Assembly (NCBI RefSeq): GCF_014897815.1
Contig: NZ_JABUZG010000084.1
Span: 257,816-321,815, forward strand
Source: Psychrobacter sp. PG1
Lineage (GTDB): Bacteria > Pseudomonadota > Gammaproteobacteria > Pseudomonadales > Moraxellaceae
DNA length: 64,000 nucleotides
Reading direction: 5' to 3'
Shown: piece by piece, positions 25,909-35,965 of the stretch
Position numbering within the stretch: position 1 is the first letter of the stretch
Layout: every line of letters begins with the position of its first letter
Notes under the pieces: generated by a model
The model's input: the letters and a program-made list of their open reading frames with translations, nothing else
Told to the model about the DNA's origin: nothing
The model's database searches: none
Made by a program: the position numbers and the translations under genes

Positions 25909-26928
25909 TTATTCGTCGTCCATAATATCATCATCCACGTCAAGACTGAATTCCTCAGCATGGACGTTCCAGTGCAATTTAGTGCGACAAGCTTCATAAA
26001 AATCAAACCCTGGCGGGTGCAATAAAGTAAGCTTATCTGGATGCTTACGAATATAGAGCCGTTGCTCCTGCTCAAGTGGCACGCTTGGCTTGCCGTCGGC
26101 ACTGACCATCGGCTGAGTGCGATTGTCTTCATGAATGCGAATGCATACTTCGCTATTACCGCTCACCACAATCGGTCTGCTAGACAGCGTATGGGGATGC
26201 ATGGGCACCAAACAGATAGCATCCATACTCGGATGAATAATGGGACCGCCGCCAGAGAGTGCATAGGCCGTTGAACCGGTAGGCGTTGCTGCAATCAAAC
26301 CATCACTATGCTGACGATAGACATCTTGACCATCGATTTTCATCTGAAAATCAATCATATGAACCGATTTTCCCGCATGCAATACGATATCATTGAGCGC
26401 CATGTCTTCATGAATGATAGTACGCCCTTCTCGTATCTCCATCGTTAATAGAAAACGATGATCCAACTGATAATCACCCATCAGGACTTGGCGCAATTTA
26501 AACGCCGCTTCATCAGGTTTTACATCCGCCAAAAAACCAAGCCGACCACGGTTGACGCCAAATACAGGCACACGGTAGCGTGCCAACGCTTCAGCCGCGT
26601 GCAATATCGAGCCATCACCGCCAACAACGATGACCAAATCACAAATCTCACCAATCAAACTACGCTTAACGATTTTGACCTTTTCAATCTCAGTAAGGTT
26701 CAAAGTGGGCAAGTTCGCCGTTTGCACATCCATAATCAATGTGAGATTCATCTCATTGATAGTCTGGGCAATTTGTACCAAACTTTGAGTGACACTACGT
26801 TTACCAGCGCGGCCCATAAGCCCAATACGCCTAAAAGCAGGGTTTTTGATAGCGTGGAACAGCTCTGATTCATGTAAGTGCGGCAATCTTGCGGATTGCG
26901 CTGAGTTTTCCATAAAACGACTCGGCAT
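25909..26928 (-). CDS. nadK: NAD kinase
   Basis: ATP-dependent phosphorylation of NAD to NADP. Signature motifs are GRAGK near the start of the fold, the catalytic GGDGSILHAAEAL, NRGRLGFLAD and the substrate-binding TPTGSTAYALSGGGP. The 339 residues exceed the usual 290-300 through a 20-residue N-terminal part and an acidic tail (EEFSLDVDDDIMDDE). It is transcribed with the YeaC-like gene and away from the YccA-like gene. Confidence 0.95.
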   Translation of the reverse strand: MPSRFMENSAQSARLPHLHESELFHAIKNPAFRRIGLMGRAGKRSVTQSLVQIAQTINEMNLTLIMDVQTANLPTLNLTEIEKVKIVKRSLIGEICDLVIVVGGDGSILHAAEALARYRVPVFGVNRGRLGFLADVKPDEAAFKLRQVLMGDYQLDHRFLLTMEIREGRTIIHEDMALNDIVLHAGKSVHMIDFQMKIDGQDVYRQHSDGLIAATPTGSTAYALSGGGPIIHPSMDAICLVPMHPHTLSSRPIVVSGNSEVCIRIHEDNRTQPMVSADGKPSVPLEQEQRLYIRKHPDKLTLLHPPGFDFYEACRTKLHWNVHAEEFSLDVDDDIMDDE

Positions 26929-27212
26929 AACGGTAAATTACTCGCCAATGATAGCGATAAACGAGCGTTTAGACTAGCATGTTTATGAATTATCGTTGTT
27001 AACTGTCGTAATCAACCCCATATAAAAGCCATCGCACGTTACTCTTAAACGTGTTTGTTTAGCTAGGCAATACGCCAAAATACATCAACTAATAATAGCT
27101 CTATAAGGTCGTGAAGCCTTGATGGCTGTCACGTAAACACAGTTGACAATAATGGCGGTTTTGCTAAAGTAGCTAGCATCATTATTATTTATATTTTATT
27201 AAGGACAACTTT

Positions 27213-27935
27213 ATGGCCAATCCTATTGTCAGTCGCGCAGAACTTGCGATCGGCGGTAAGCCAATGACGGTCAAGGGCGTGATTCAAAAGACCAGTCTAT
27301 TACTTGGATTATCTGCGATCACTGGTGTGGGCTTTTTCTTTTATGCCCTTATGGCAGGTTTGTCGCAAGGCTTTATCACGATGGCTGCCTTCGGCAGTAT
27401 GTTTGCTGCTTTTGGTCTCGCGCTTTTTATCACTTTTAAACCTCATAAGGCCAAAACCTTTGCGGTGCCTTATGCACTGTTAGAAGGCATATTTTTAGGC
27501 GGCATCTCGCTGTTCTTTATGCGGATGTATCCGAGTGTACCAGTGACCGCTATGTGTGCCACTTTTGTGACGGCAGCCGTTATGCTAGGGCTATATCGCT
27601 CAGGTCTGGTCAAGGTGACTGAAAAGTTCCGCTCAATTGTGACTTCAGCATTGATTGCAATTATGCTGGTTTATGTGGCGCAATGGGTACTTTCTTTAGC
27701 GTTTGGTTCAAGCTTACCGTTCTTATTTGAAGGTGGTGCTATCGCTATCGGCTTTAGCTTATTTGTGATTATCATCGCTTCTTTCACGCTGTTATTAGAC
27801 TTCGATAATATCGATCGCGGTGTGGCAATGGGTGTCTCTGAAGACTACGAATGGTTATTCAGTATTGGTATTCTTGCCACGCTCGTATGGATGTACATTG
27901 AATTTATGCGTTTGCTAAGCTACTTGCAAGACTAA
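27213..27935 (+). CDS. Bax inhibitor-1 / YccA-like membrane protein
   Basis: 240 residues with seven hydrophobic helices, arranged as in the BI-1/YccA family (TSLLLGLSAITGVGFFFYAL, then later YALLEGIFLGGISLFFM and YEWLFSIGILATLVWMYIEF). Conserved acidic residues in the last helices (LDFDNIDRG, EDYEW) match the proposed calcium-leak or protease-modulating site. The N-terminal 25 residues are cytoplasmic. AAGGAC lies before the ATG and a strong terminator follows at 27971. It is a single-gene unit. Confidence 0.9.
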   Translation: MANPIVSRAELAIGGKPMTVKGVIQKTSLLLGLSAITGVGFFFYALMAGLSQGFITMAAFGSMFAAFGLALFITFKPHKAKTFAVPYALLEGIFLGGISLFFMRMYPSVPVTAMCATFVTAAVMLGLYRSGLVKVTEKFRSIVTSALIAIMLVYVAQWVLSLAFGSSLPFLFEGGAIAIGFSLFVIIIASFTLLLDFDNIDRGVAMGVSEDYEWLFSIGILATLVWMYIEFMRLLSYLQD

Positions 27936-27970
27936 TCTAAATATTATTTAACAGTCATTTAAATAAAAAA

Positions 27971-28009
27971 ACCGCCTTGGCTATTCATATAGTTAAAGGC
28001 GGTTTTTTT
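27971..28009 (+). terminator. Terminator after YccA-like gene
   Basis: ACCGCCTT (27971-27978) pairs with AAGGCGGT (27996-28003), followed by a T-run, with an A-run upstream. It also lies 130 bp behind the ccoI-like gene and could serve both. Confidence 0.85.
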
Positions 28010-28139
28010 ATGGGTAAAGTTAAATACTTATGATAGACATACTGTTTGGAAAAATGTGAGCAGCAAGGAAGATGAGTCTCAGTACTACATTAGTAGGCTA
28101 AGTAAGTATGGCGCAGCTAATCGTTTTTTTGAATAGGTA

Positions 28140-30920
28140 TTAAGCACGCTTTAAGCGCAGCGCATTTAAGACCACAAACAATGAACTTAATGACATACCA
28201 ATAGCAGCCAGCCAAGGTGGCACATAGCCTAACGCTGCTGGTATTAGCACACTGCCATTATAAATCAGTGCCCAGCGGAAGTTTTGTTTGATAATACGTT
28301 CCGTTTTATCAGAGATACGCTTAGCCGCAGTAATAGCGTCGATTTGACCATTTAAGATAATACTGTCACTCGATACTTGTGCCAAATCTGCCGCCCCCGC
28401 AATAGAAGTCGAGACATCTGCTGCGGCTAGCACTGGCGCATCATTAATACCGTCTCCCACCATCAACACTACGCCACCTTCCGCCTGTAGTTTTTGAATG
28501 TGAGTAACCTTGTCTGTTGGCGATAGACCATTGTAAGCAGAATGCATCCCTAAGCTTTCAGCCAATACCAGCGCTTGCGGGCTTGGGTCACCAGTCAACA
28601 TAACTGTCTCAATACCCAACTCTTTAAGCGTATCGAGCATGGCTTTGGCACTATCACGCACCTTATCATTGAAATAGAAGCATGCCAGCGCTTGCCAAGT
28701 GACCGAGTCATTTTGTTGACAAGATAAAACCACTGCTGAGCTGGCGCGCTGTGATACTAAATCAATGACCATATCATTATCAGCATCGTTTAACGCAAAA
28801 TCCACATGACCAATTCGATATAATACGCCATCAATCATTGCCTCGACACCGCCTGCTGGATAATGCTGTAAGGCCTGCGTCGATGGCAAATGCAACTGAT
28901 AGGCAGCGGTAAGCAGCGCGTGTGCAATAGGATGACGGCTCCCTACTTCTAGAGCCGCAGCGATGGCTAATACCGTATCTTTTTGCTCATCTGTAGCCGT
29001 TGCAATATCATTATCTTTAAGCAGCTCAATATTTAATAAATTCGGCTTACCATAAGTTAAAGTGCCTGTTTTATCAAAGGCGACATGAGTGATTTCCGCT
29101 AAAGTTTGTAGCGTATGTCCACGCGTCGTCAAAAAGCCATAGCTTGCCAGTCGATTGGTCGCGACCGTCAGCGCAATCGGTGTCGCTAAAGACAGCGCAC
29201 AAGGGCAAGTCGCGACCAATACCGCGACCGTAGCCCAAATCGCTTGACTTGGGTCAACGATATACCAACCAATGAATACCAAGACAGACAATACCAAAAT
29301 ACGCGCCACAAACCATCGTGCCAGCTTGTCTGCTTGCTGTGCCAGTTTGGGCTTTTCACTCATGGCACGGTTCATCAGCCGATCAATTAAGCCAATTTGG
29401 CTGTCTGCTGGCAATGCTGTGACCAGCATCTCAAACGGTTGGCTATCGTTTTGTGCACCGCCGACGATATAGTCACCTTGGCTCTTGATAATCAAGTCGC
29501 CCTCACCCGTCAATAGGCTTTGCGACACGGTAGCAGTCTGGCTCAGCAAAATACCATCGCTGATGATTTCAGAGCCAGCCTCAACTAAAATGATATCACC
29601 CACTTGCAAACTATGGGCGGTGACCATTTGTTTTTCTTTTGCCTCATCTGCTGTTGTTGATATGGCTGATTTTTGAGTACGCGTGCGTTGCCAGTCTTGT
29701 GCAATTTTTGATGTGAGCTGATGAACATTGGCATCCATGCTTTGCATAAAATTAGGCGTTGGATTGGCTGATGTGCTCGCCTCATTTGTATCCAAATTAC
29801 TGACTTGATTGCTCACGTCTTCATTTATAGCTGTTTTCTTGAGCTCATTTTTCTTTAACTGCTGTAATATAAGCTCGGCGGCTTCTTTATCTTCCGCAAT
29901 TTTTTGTACCAGTACTGGCTCAACCACAACCAAGTCATTGGCCATGGTGGCGGCTTTTAGGCGGGCATTATGCTCAATGTAACGCCCTGCCAGTAAAAAG
30001 AAAATAAACATACTGACCGAATCGTAATAGGTTTCCCCTTGCCCAGTGATGGTGGCATATAGGCTCGCGAAAAAAGTCACAATCAGCGCGATGCTGACGG
30101 GCACGTCCATATTGACTTGACGGGCACGAATTGCCGACCACGCTGAGGTAAAGAACGGGACACCCGCATAGAAGAAAACGGGCGTACTGACAAATAAAGA
30201 CACCCAGCGCAAAAAATCACGCTGAAATATTAGCATATCGCTGTATTCACCAAAATAGATGGCAACGGCATACATCATCGCTTGCATCGAGCCCAACGCG
30301 GCAATGCCAAGACGTATCAGCATTTGGTTGTTATGACGCGCCAGCATCGCCTCATGCGTATCTTGACGATAAGGCTTGGCTTCATAGCCGATTTCATTAA
30401 TGGTGGCAAGAATACGGCTGATCGGCAGCTTATCCTCGTTCCAAATCACACGCATACGCTGATTGGTCAAATTCACCTGACATTTACTGATACCCTCTAA
30501 CTCATCGAGACGCGACTCAATTAGCCAAGTACATGCCGCGCAGCGTAGGTTATTGACGGACAGCTCTGCAACCGACAGTCCGTCTTGAGCATAGACGAAT
30601 TGTGATTTGATCTCGTCATGGTCATACGCCTCAAGGCGAGTCAACTGCGTCGGTAGACTTGCCGTACGATTAATCTCTGAGCGGTCCAAGTAATACTGCT
30701 CAAGCCCTGCCTCTACGATGCTTTGAGAGGCTAACTGACAGCCCATACAGCACATCTCACGCGGCTTACCCAATATCTTGGCATGGAACGGCGGCTGCGG
30801 TACAGGATCACCGCAGTGGAAACAGTGACCTGCGAGTGGCAGTACTAAACCTTCGATGATAGAGTTATCTTCATAATGCTGGCTGGTGGTCGATGCCATT
30901 GATGATGGGACATTGGACAT
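28140..30920 (-). CDS. ccoI: Copper-translocating P-type ATPase, CcoI/FixI-like
   Basis: Moves copper across the inner membrane, probably for cbb3 oxidase assembly. Order: an N-terminal Cys domain (CFHCGDPVP, CCMGCQ), a heavy-metal domain with LRCAACTW near residue 125, eight membrane helices, the CPC motif (ATCPCALSLATP), phosphorylation DKTGTLT and hinge GDGINDAP. At 926 residues it is about 100 longer than usual: a charged, Asn/Ser/Lys-rich insertion at roughly residues 330-435 lies between the second helix pair and the actuator domain. No ccoS, ccoG or ccoNOQP genes are near, so it is an orphan here. The symbol is by domain architecture. Confidence 0.85.
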   Translation of the reverse strand: MSNVPSSMASTTSQHYEDNSIIEGLVLPLAGHCFHCGDPVPQPPFHAKILGKPREMCCMGCQLASQSIVEAGLEQYYLDRSEINRTASLPTQLTRLEAYDHDEIKSQFVYAQDGLSVAELSVNNLRCAACTWLIESRLDELEGISKCQVNLTNQRMRVIWNEDKLPISRILATINEIGYEAKPYRQDTHEAMLARHNNQMLIRLGIAALGSMQAMMYAVAIYFGEYSDMLIFQRDFLRWVSLFVSTPVFFYAGVPFFTSAWSAIRARQVNMDVPVSIALIVTFFASLYATITGQGETYYDSVSMFIFFLLAGRYIEHNARLKAATMANDLVVVEPVLVQKIAEDKEAAELILQQLKKNELKKTAINEDVSNQVSNLDTNEASTSANPTPNFMQSMDANVHQLTSKIAQDWQRTRTQKSAISTTADEAKEKQMVTAHSLQVGDIILVEAGSEIISDGILLSQTATVSQSLLTGEGDLIIKSQGDYIVGGAQNDSQPFEMLVTALPADSQIGLIDRLMNRAMSEKPKLAQQADKLARWFVARILVLSVLVFIGWYIVDPSQAIWATVAVLVATCPCALSLATPIALTVATNRLASYGFLTTRGHTLQTLAEITHVAFDKTGTLTYGKPNLLNIELLKDNDIATATDEQKDTVLAIAAALEVGSRHPIAHALLTAAYQLHLPSTQALQHYPAGGVEAMIDGVLYRIGHVDFALNDADNDMVIDLVSQRASSAVVLSCQQNDSVTWQALACFYFNDKVRDSAKAMLDTLKELGIETVMLTGDPSPQALVLAESLGMHSAYNGLSPTDKVTHIQKLQAEGGVVLMVGDGINDAPVLAAADVSTSIAGAADLAQVSSDSIILNGQIDAITAAKRISDKTERIIKQNFRWALIYNGSVLIPAALGYVPPWLAAIGMSLSSLFVVLNALRLKRA

Positions 30921-31397
30921 AATCGCGCTTACTTCCTTTAGACAGGTTTGCTCGAACCTTATTCGCTTTAAGTAAACTTACTATCACTAACGAGACTCAA
31001 CGCCTATGCAGAAGACTTATCTAAAACAGCTATTTTAAATAACTTTCAGCACGGCTCACAAAAAATAAAACAATAACAGTAGCGGTTAATTCATAAAAAA
31101 CACATCGTTGGCGCGTCTCTAAACTGCTATCGTGCATGGCTATGTGACATGGTTACATGGTGACATGAAGCTAATATGACACTTATATAACAATGATACT
31201 GCCAATCTAAAGCTTTTAATGCTTTGTTAGCAATGACCGTGTTTTAACAGAGATTATACTATAAGCAAGTGCTGTGAAGAGCATAACGACTCACAGCTTA
31301 AAATCAATGAATGCCTGCGTTGACGATGATAGATTGAAAAATTTGTCAATTTGCGTCATTATGAGGCAGTTTTTTATACCAAAATGGTGCGACATCA
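30921..31397. other. Divergent intergenic region, ccoI-like / mrcB
   Basis: 477 bp without a recognised gene. It contains short repeats around 31148-31172 (GTGACATGG and GGTGACATG). No FNR-type box or hairpin terminator was confidently identified. Confidence 0.4.
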
Positions 31398-33875
31398 GTG
31401 CAAACATCCAATTCCAAGTTACCAAATACCAAGTTAACACAGTCCTCTAAATCTGTTAACCACACGCTCCCTTCACAGCAGCGTGGGTTGGTATTTAGTA
31501 GTCTTATCTTAATTGTCATTATTGCTGGCATGGTGCTCTTGGCGCTATATTTAATCAAACTTGATCGCACCATTACTCATAAGTTTGAGGGTAAGCGCTG
31601 GGATATTCCTGCTAAAGTGTATTCGCAGCCGCTTGAATTGTATCAAGGCGCGAGTGTCGACAAAGATACGATGAAGACATGGCTGGAGTTGCTGAACTAT
31701 CAAAGCAACAAAGCTTATGATCGCACAGGAACCTATCATAGATCAGGTAATACCTACTTTATTCATACTCGCGGTTTTACTTATAGCGCCAACGATGTGG
31801 ATAAAGAGCAAGTCATAAAAATGACCATTGCTGGTAACAAGATTGAGTCCGTACAAAGCACTTTGCCTGCCAAAAGCGGCATCATTCGCTTAGAGCCGGT
31901 GAGTATCGGTGGTATTTATCCTGACAGTAATGAAGATCGTTTGGTCGTCTCGTTAGATGAAGTACCACAACCACTCATTGATGCGTTAATAGCCACGGAA
32001 GACCGTGCGTTTTATGAGCACAAAGGCGTCTCTATACGAGGCATTGCACGTGCCGTACTGAACAACTTCTCTGGTGGCTCTAGACAAGGCGGCTCGACCA
32101 TCACTCAGCAGCTGATTAAAAACTTCTATCTCAATTCAGACCGTACGCTGAAGCGCAAAGCCAACGAAGCGTTAATGGCAGTATTGCTCGAGCTACATTA
32201 TAGCAAAGATGAAATTCTACAAACGTACCTCAACGAGATTTATTTGGGTCAAAACGGCAACCGCTCTATTAATGGTTTTGGCTTGGCATCACAGTTTTAC
32301 TTTGATAAACCACTGAATGAGCTGCGCTTGGATCAGCAAGCCCTGCTAGTCGGTATGGCAAAAGGCCCGAGTATCTACAACCCACGTCGCCATCCAAACG
32401 ACTCAAAAGCGCGCCGTGACGTCGTGCTGGGCAACATGCTGGCCGTTGGCTCACTCAGTCAAGAAGACTATGAAAAAGCGCTAAAGCAGCCACTTGGTGT
32501 TGTGGACAAACCTGTCGAAGGCAAAAGTCAATTCCCTGACTTTTTGGATATCGTCAAGCGCGAGCTGAATACCGTGTACTATTCTGATGACCTCAAAAAT
32601 GAAGGTCTTATCATTATCAGTACTTTAGACCCTATTGCACAATTAGCCGCAGACAAAGCGGTTGATAGAAAATTGGGTGAGCTGCGTCGTAATAGTAGCA
32701 AAACCAAAGACTTGCAAGGTGCCTTAGTGAGTGCCAATCCTGAGACTGGTGAGCTGGTATCTGTAGTGGGCAGTGGCAGTGAATTTACCGGCTTTAACCG
32801 TGCGGTCGATGCCAAGCGCCAAGTGGGTTCGTTATTGAAGCCTATTATTTATATGACAGCGCTTGAAAGTGGGCGCTATAATCTTGCAAGCTCAGTCGAT
32901 GACTCACCGATTACCGTCAATCTAAGCGATGGTACTAAATGGAACCCCAAGAACTATGACAATCGTGACCATGGTTATGTGCCATTTACCACTGCTTTAT
33001 CAAAGTCTTATAACCAAGCAACGGTACGCTTAGGTATGGAGTTTGGGGTCGATACCTTTGCCAAGCAGTTACAGCGCATGGGAATCAAAGAAAAAATACC
33101 ACCTTATCCATCAGCATTGTTAGGTTCTGTTAATCTTAGCCCAATGGACATGCTTGGTGTCTATCAAGTCTTTGCAACTGGTGGCTTCCGTACGCCTATC
33201 CATAGTATTCGCACCGTCATTGATGACCGTGGTCGTATTTTACAACGTACTGGACTCAACACTCAGCGTAGTATTCCGCCTGAGACCAATTTCTTAATTA
33301 ACTATGCTTTACAAGATGTGGTCAAAAACGGTACTGCCAAACGCGTGCAATCACTTGGTAGCAATCTAAATCTTGCTGGCAAAACAGGTACCACAAATGA
33401 TTACCGCGACGCTTGGTTTGCAGGCTACAGTGGCAACTATGTCAGTGTGGTTTGGGTTGGCCGTGATGATAACAAGCCAATTGGTTTAAGCGGCGGTACT
33501 GGCGCATTGCCAGTTTGGGTTGACTATATGAATCGCTTGAAACTGACGCCTGTGGCACTACCAGAGCCTGAAGGTATTGAATGGTTGTGGTTAGAGAACA
33601 ACTCAGGCAAGTTGTCTAATGAGCGCTGTGCAGATGCACGCTATCTGCCTGTCCTGTCGGCATATTTACCAGAAGAAGCCAGCAGTTGCGCTGTCGGCTT
33701 ATATCAACAAGATCGTGCTCGTGAACAAAACCAGCAGCGCCGTAGTGAAGGTTTAGAGATTCCAAATGGCGAAGCTGTTGATAGCGACAACCAGGAAAAC
33801 AGTGATGGGTCAAATGGTAATGATGCAGAAAGTCGTGCCGATACTTGGTATGATCGTGCCGTTGAATGGTTCTAA
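31398..33875 (+). CDS. mrcB: Penicillin-binding protein 1b, bifunctional
   Basis: Polymerises and cross-links peptidoglycan at the inner membrane. Start is GTG; a cytoplasmic tail is followed by a membrane helix at about 30-52. A UB2H-like region leads to the GT51 glycosyltransferase (TEDRAFYEHKGVSIRGIARA, RQGGSTITQQL) and the transpeptidase with SLLK, SYN (SKSYNQATVRLG) and KTGT. The 825 residues and domain order match PBP1b rather than PBP1a. The end overlaps the beginning of the reading frame of the downstream TPR lipoprotein, suggesting co-transcription. Confidence 0.93.
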   Translation: MQTSNSKLPNTKLTQSSKSVNHTLPSQQRGLVFSSLILIVIIAGMVLLALYLIKLDRTITHKFEGKRWDIPAKVYSQPLELYQGASVDKDTMKTWLELLNYQSNKAYDRTGTYHRSGNTYFIHTRGFTYSANDVDKEQVIKMTIAGNKIESVQSTLPAKSGIIRLEPVSIGGIYPDSNEDRLVVSLDEVPQPLIDALIATEDRAFYEHKGVSIRGIARAVLNNFSGGSRQGGSTITQQLIKNFYLNSDRTLKRKANEALMAVLLELHYSKDEILQTYLNEIYLGQNGNRSINGFGLASQFYFDKPLNELRLDQQALLVGMAKGPSIYNPRRHPNDSKARRDVVLGNMLAVGSLSQEDYEKALKQPLGVVDKPVEGKSQFPDFLDIVKRELNTVYYSDDLKNEGLIIISTLDPIAQLAADKAVDRKLGELRRNSSKTKDLQGALVSANPETGELVSVVGSGSEFTGFNRAVDAKRQVGSLLKPIIYMTALESGRYNLASSVDDSPITVNLSDGTKWNPKNYDNRDHGYVPFTTALSKSYNQATVRLGMEFGVDTFAKQLQRMGIKEKIPPYPSALLGSVNLSPMDMLGVYQVFATGGFRTPIHSIRTVIDDRGRILQRTGLNTQRSIPPETNFLINYALQDVVKNGTAKRVQSLGSNLNLAGKTGTTNDYRDAWFAGYSGNYVSVVWVGRDDNKPIGLSGGTGALPVWVDYMNRLKLTPVALPEPEGIEWLWLENNSGKLSNERCADARYLPVLSAYLPEEASSCAVGLYQQDRAREQNQQRRSEGLEIPNGEAVDSDNQENSDGSNGNDAESRADTWYDRAVEWF

Positions 33876-33910
33876 AGTTATTTGTGAAACTTAAAAAAGG
33901 TCTCAATCTA

Positions 33911-34720
33911 ATGTTATTTCTCAAGCGAACTGTATCAGCTAGGTCAGCCGTCATAACGTGGTCTATCAAAATCAAGCCAGCCAATAAGATGCTGGCAGTC
34001 AGCGCTCTAGCTGGCATGTTGAGTTTGAGCGCTTGCCAGACTGCGCCGACTGCATCTACCGCGATCAAAACGGTACCGACTCAAACGCTGCCATCATCGC
34101 AAACAGCTAAAGCCCCCATAGCGACTGTGACGCAAGCGCCCATTGTCAGAACAGAGGACGAGGACGACTACCCCATTGAGCCTTATAACTCCTATGAACC
34201 AGCCGAATCAACCAATCCATTGACTCAAGAGACGCCTGTATTTACACCATCTAATCCTGTGTTGACCCAACCTGATCCAGTTATTATCATCCCTTCGCGT
34301 GATGACTACATCATCTCTGAGCCGTCAGCACCGTCACACAACGAATTGCTAGAACAGGCAAGAAAAAACTCGCAGCAACGAACACAGCAAGCTACCACCA
34401 ACAATAGCAACCTGCCAGCATTTCGCAATTTGATGCAAGCAGGTATCAGTCAACTAAAAGCTGGCAAACTGACCAATGCTGAAAACAGCTTTACCCGTGC
34501 ACAGCGCCTAGCACCTAAATCTTCTGCGGTATATTTCTATTTGGCGCAAGTAGCATTAAAAAAGAACCAGCCGCGCAAGGCAGAAGCCATGGCACGCCGT
34601 GGTCTGAGTGTTTCTCAAGATACCAGTCGTCGTCGCGCGCTGTGGCAAATTATTTTGCAATCAGGACAAGCCCAAGGCAACGCTCGCGTCATCAGTGAAG
34701 CGAAGCAAGCCTTACGCTAA
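33911..34720 (+). CDS. TPR-containing lipoprotein
   Basis: I choose ATG 33911 because AAAGGT lies about 9 bases before it; 33866 and 33989 are alternatives. A signal with the lipobox LSAC follows an unusually long N-region of about 25 residues, so lipidation would fall near residue 42. A Pro/Thr/Ser-rich linker of about 110 residues leads to a C-terminal region with one to two TPR repeats (GISQLKAGKLTNAENSFTRA, then SSAVYFYLAQVALKKNQPRK). The position directly behind mrcB suggests that it serves the peptidoglycan synthase, in the way LpoB serves PBP1b in enterobacteria, but it is not recognisably LpoB. Confidence 0.75.
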   Translation: MLFLKRTVSARSAVITWSIKIKPANKMLAVSALAGMLSLSACQTAPTASTAIKTVPTQTLPSSQTAKAPIATVTQAPIVRTEDEDDYPIEPYNSYEPAESTNPLTQETPVFTPSNPVLTQPDPVIIIPSRDDYIISEPSAPSHNELLEQARKNSQQRTQQATTNNSNLPAFRNLMQAGISQLKAGKLTNAENSFTRAQRLAPKSSAVYFYLAQVALKKNQPRKAEAMARRGLSVSQDTSRRRALWQIILQSGQAQGNARVISEAKQALR

Positions 34721-34737
34721 TATCAAGACATACCGAA

Positions 34738-34781
34738 GTGAATAGATACCAAGTGATAAACTTGGTATCTATTCACTTTTT
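34738..34781 (+). terminator. Terminator with 17-bp perfect stem
   Basis: Arms 34738-34754 and 34760-34776 are perfectly complementary with a GATAA loop, followed by five T. It separates the mrcB unit from prmA, and shows that a GTG at 34738 in the prmA frame is not the start. Confidence 0.92.
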
Positions 34782-34842
34782 ATATTCTGTACCCGCATCA
34801 TTTATCCAAAATAGACATTCATTTTTAATTAAGGTTATCGTT

Positions 34843-35769
34843 ATGGCATGGCAACAACTGCATTTACAATGTGAAAAAGCAAACGTCGATTTGGCTGAGG
34901 CACTGCTCCTAGAAGCAGGTGCATTATCCATCGCCTTAGACGACGCAGGTGACCAACCTCTATTTGAGCCCTTACCTGGTGAATCACCGCTATGGGATGA
35001 GGTTATTTTGACAGGGCTATTTGATGCGACCACCGATGCTGGCAGTCGTCAGGCAGTCGAGCAGCTCAGTCATGAAATCGCAGCACAAGTGCAAGCCACT
35101 CGTATCTGGCTCACGGCTGTCGATGATAAAGATTGGGAGCGCGAATGGATGAGCAATTACCATCCTATCGAATGTGCTAATAATTTATGGATTGTGCCCA
35201 ACTGGCTGACGCCGCCCAATCCTGAGGCGACTAATATTATTATGGATCCTGGCCTAGCTTTTGGTACAGGCTATCATGCCACTACCCGCTTATGTCTTGA
35301 CTGGTTAACAGAACAAGATCTAAAAGACAAAGTGGTGATTGATTATGGTTGCGGTTCAGGTATTTTAGGCATTGCTGCTTTGTTATTAGGTGCACGCCAC
35401 GTGTATGCCGTCGATATCGACCCACAAGCAGTGCTGGCAACCAATCAAAATGCCGCACGCAATCACGTTGGGGATCGCCTGCAAGCGTTTTTACCAGAAG
35501 ACTTCACTGACTACTGCGCACAAAATAATGTGTTACCTGTAGACGTAATCGTTGCAAACATTCTAGCCAAGCCGCTTATTGGCTTAGCGCCTTACTTCGC
35601 CACCTTAATCGCACCAAAAGGTCGCATTGTATTAGCCGGTCTAATAGAGTCACAAACCGAACAGGTAACGGCGGCTTATCAACCTTATTTTGCGCTTGAT
35701 GCAAAGCATGCTTTTACAGCGCAAGAAGACCAACATTGGCAGCGTTTATCTGGTACATTTACAGGCTAG
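34843..35769 (+). CDS. prmA: Ribosomal protein L11 methyltransferase
   Basis: Methylates ribosomal protein L11 with S-adenosylmethionine. I take ATG 34843 (MAWQQLHLQCEKANVDLAEA) with TAAGG 8 bases upstream; 308 residues, near the usual 295. The N-terminal substrate-recognition domain contains DDKDWEREWMSNYHP, and the catalytic domain carries the SAM motif VIDYGCGSGILGIAALLLGA, then DIDPQAVLATNQNA and the NILAKPL motif. It begins the run prmA - zinc-ribbon protein - fis - purH, which I associate with Moraxellaceae. Confidence 0.95.
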   Translation: MAWQQLHLQCEKANVDLAEALLLEAGALSIALDDAGDQPLFEPLPGESPLWDEVILTGLFDATTDAGSRQAVEQLSHEIAAQVQATRIWLTAVDDKDWEREWMSNYHPIECANNLWIVPNWLTPPNPEATNIIMDPGLAFGTGYHATTRLCLDWLTEQDLKDKVVIDYGCGSGILGIAALLLGARHVYAVDIDPQAVLATNQNAARNHVGDRLQAFLPEDFTDYCAQNNVLPVDVIVANILAKPLIGLAPYFATLIAPKGRIVLAGLIESQTEQVTAAYQPYFALDAKHAFTAQEDQHWQRLSGTFTG

Positions 35770-35965
35770 CAACATTTAATTACATCTGTTACGATAGAGG
35801 GCAGTCAAATGTCATGCATTTGACGCCACTCTGTCCTTACTCATCATTTATGGACATTTACAGCTAATATTTAAAGCTGATACAAAAGGCAGTATTAGCA
35901 CTATAGGCAACTATTAGCGAGTGGCTAAGCGGTATTGATAACCATAATTTTTTGGATTCGACCCT

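Noticed and set aside
34738..34842. Upstream GTG extension of prmA
   Set aside because: It lies inside a 17-bp perfect hairpin terminator, and the ATG at 34843 has a ribosome site and matches the family start.
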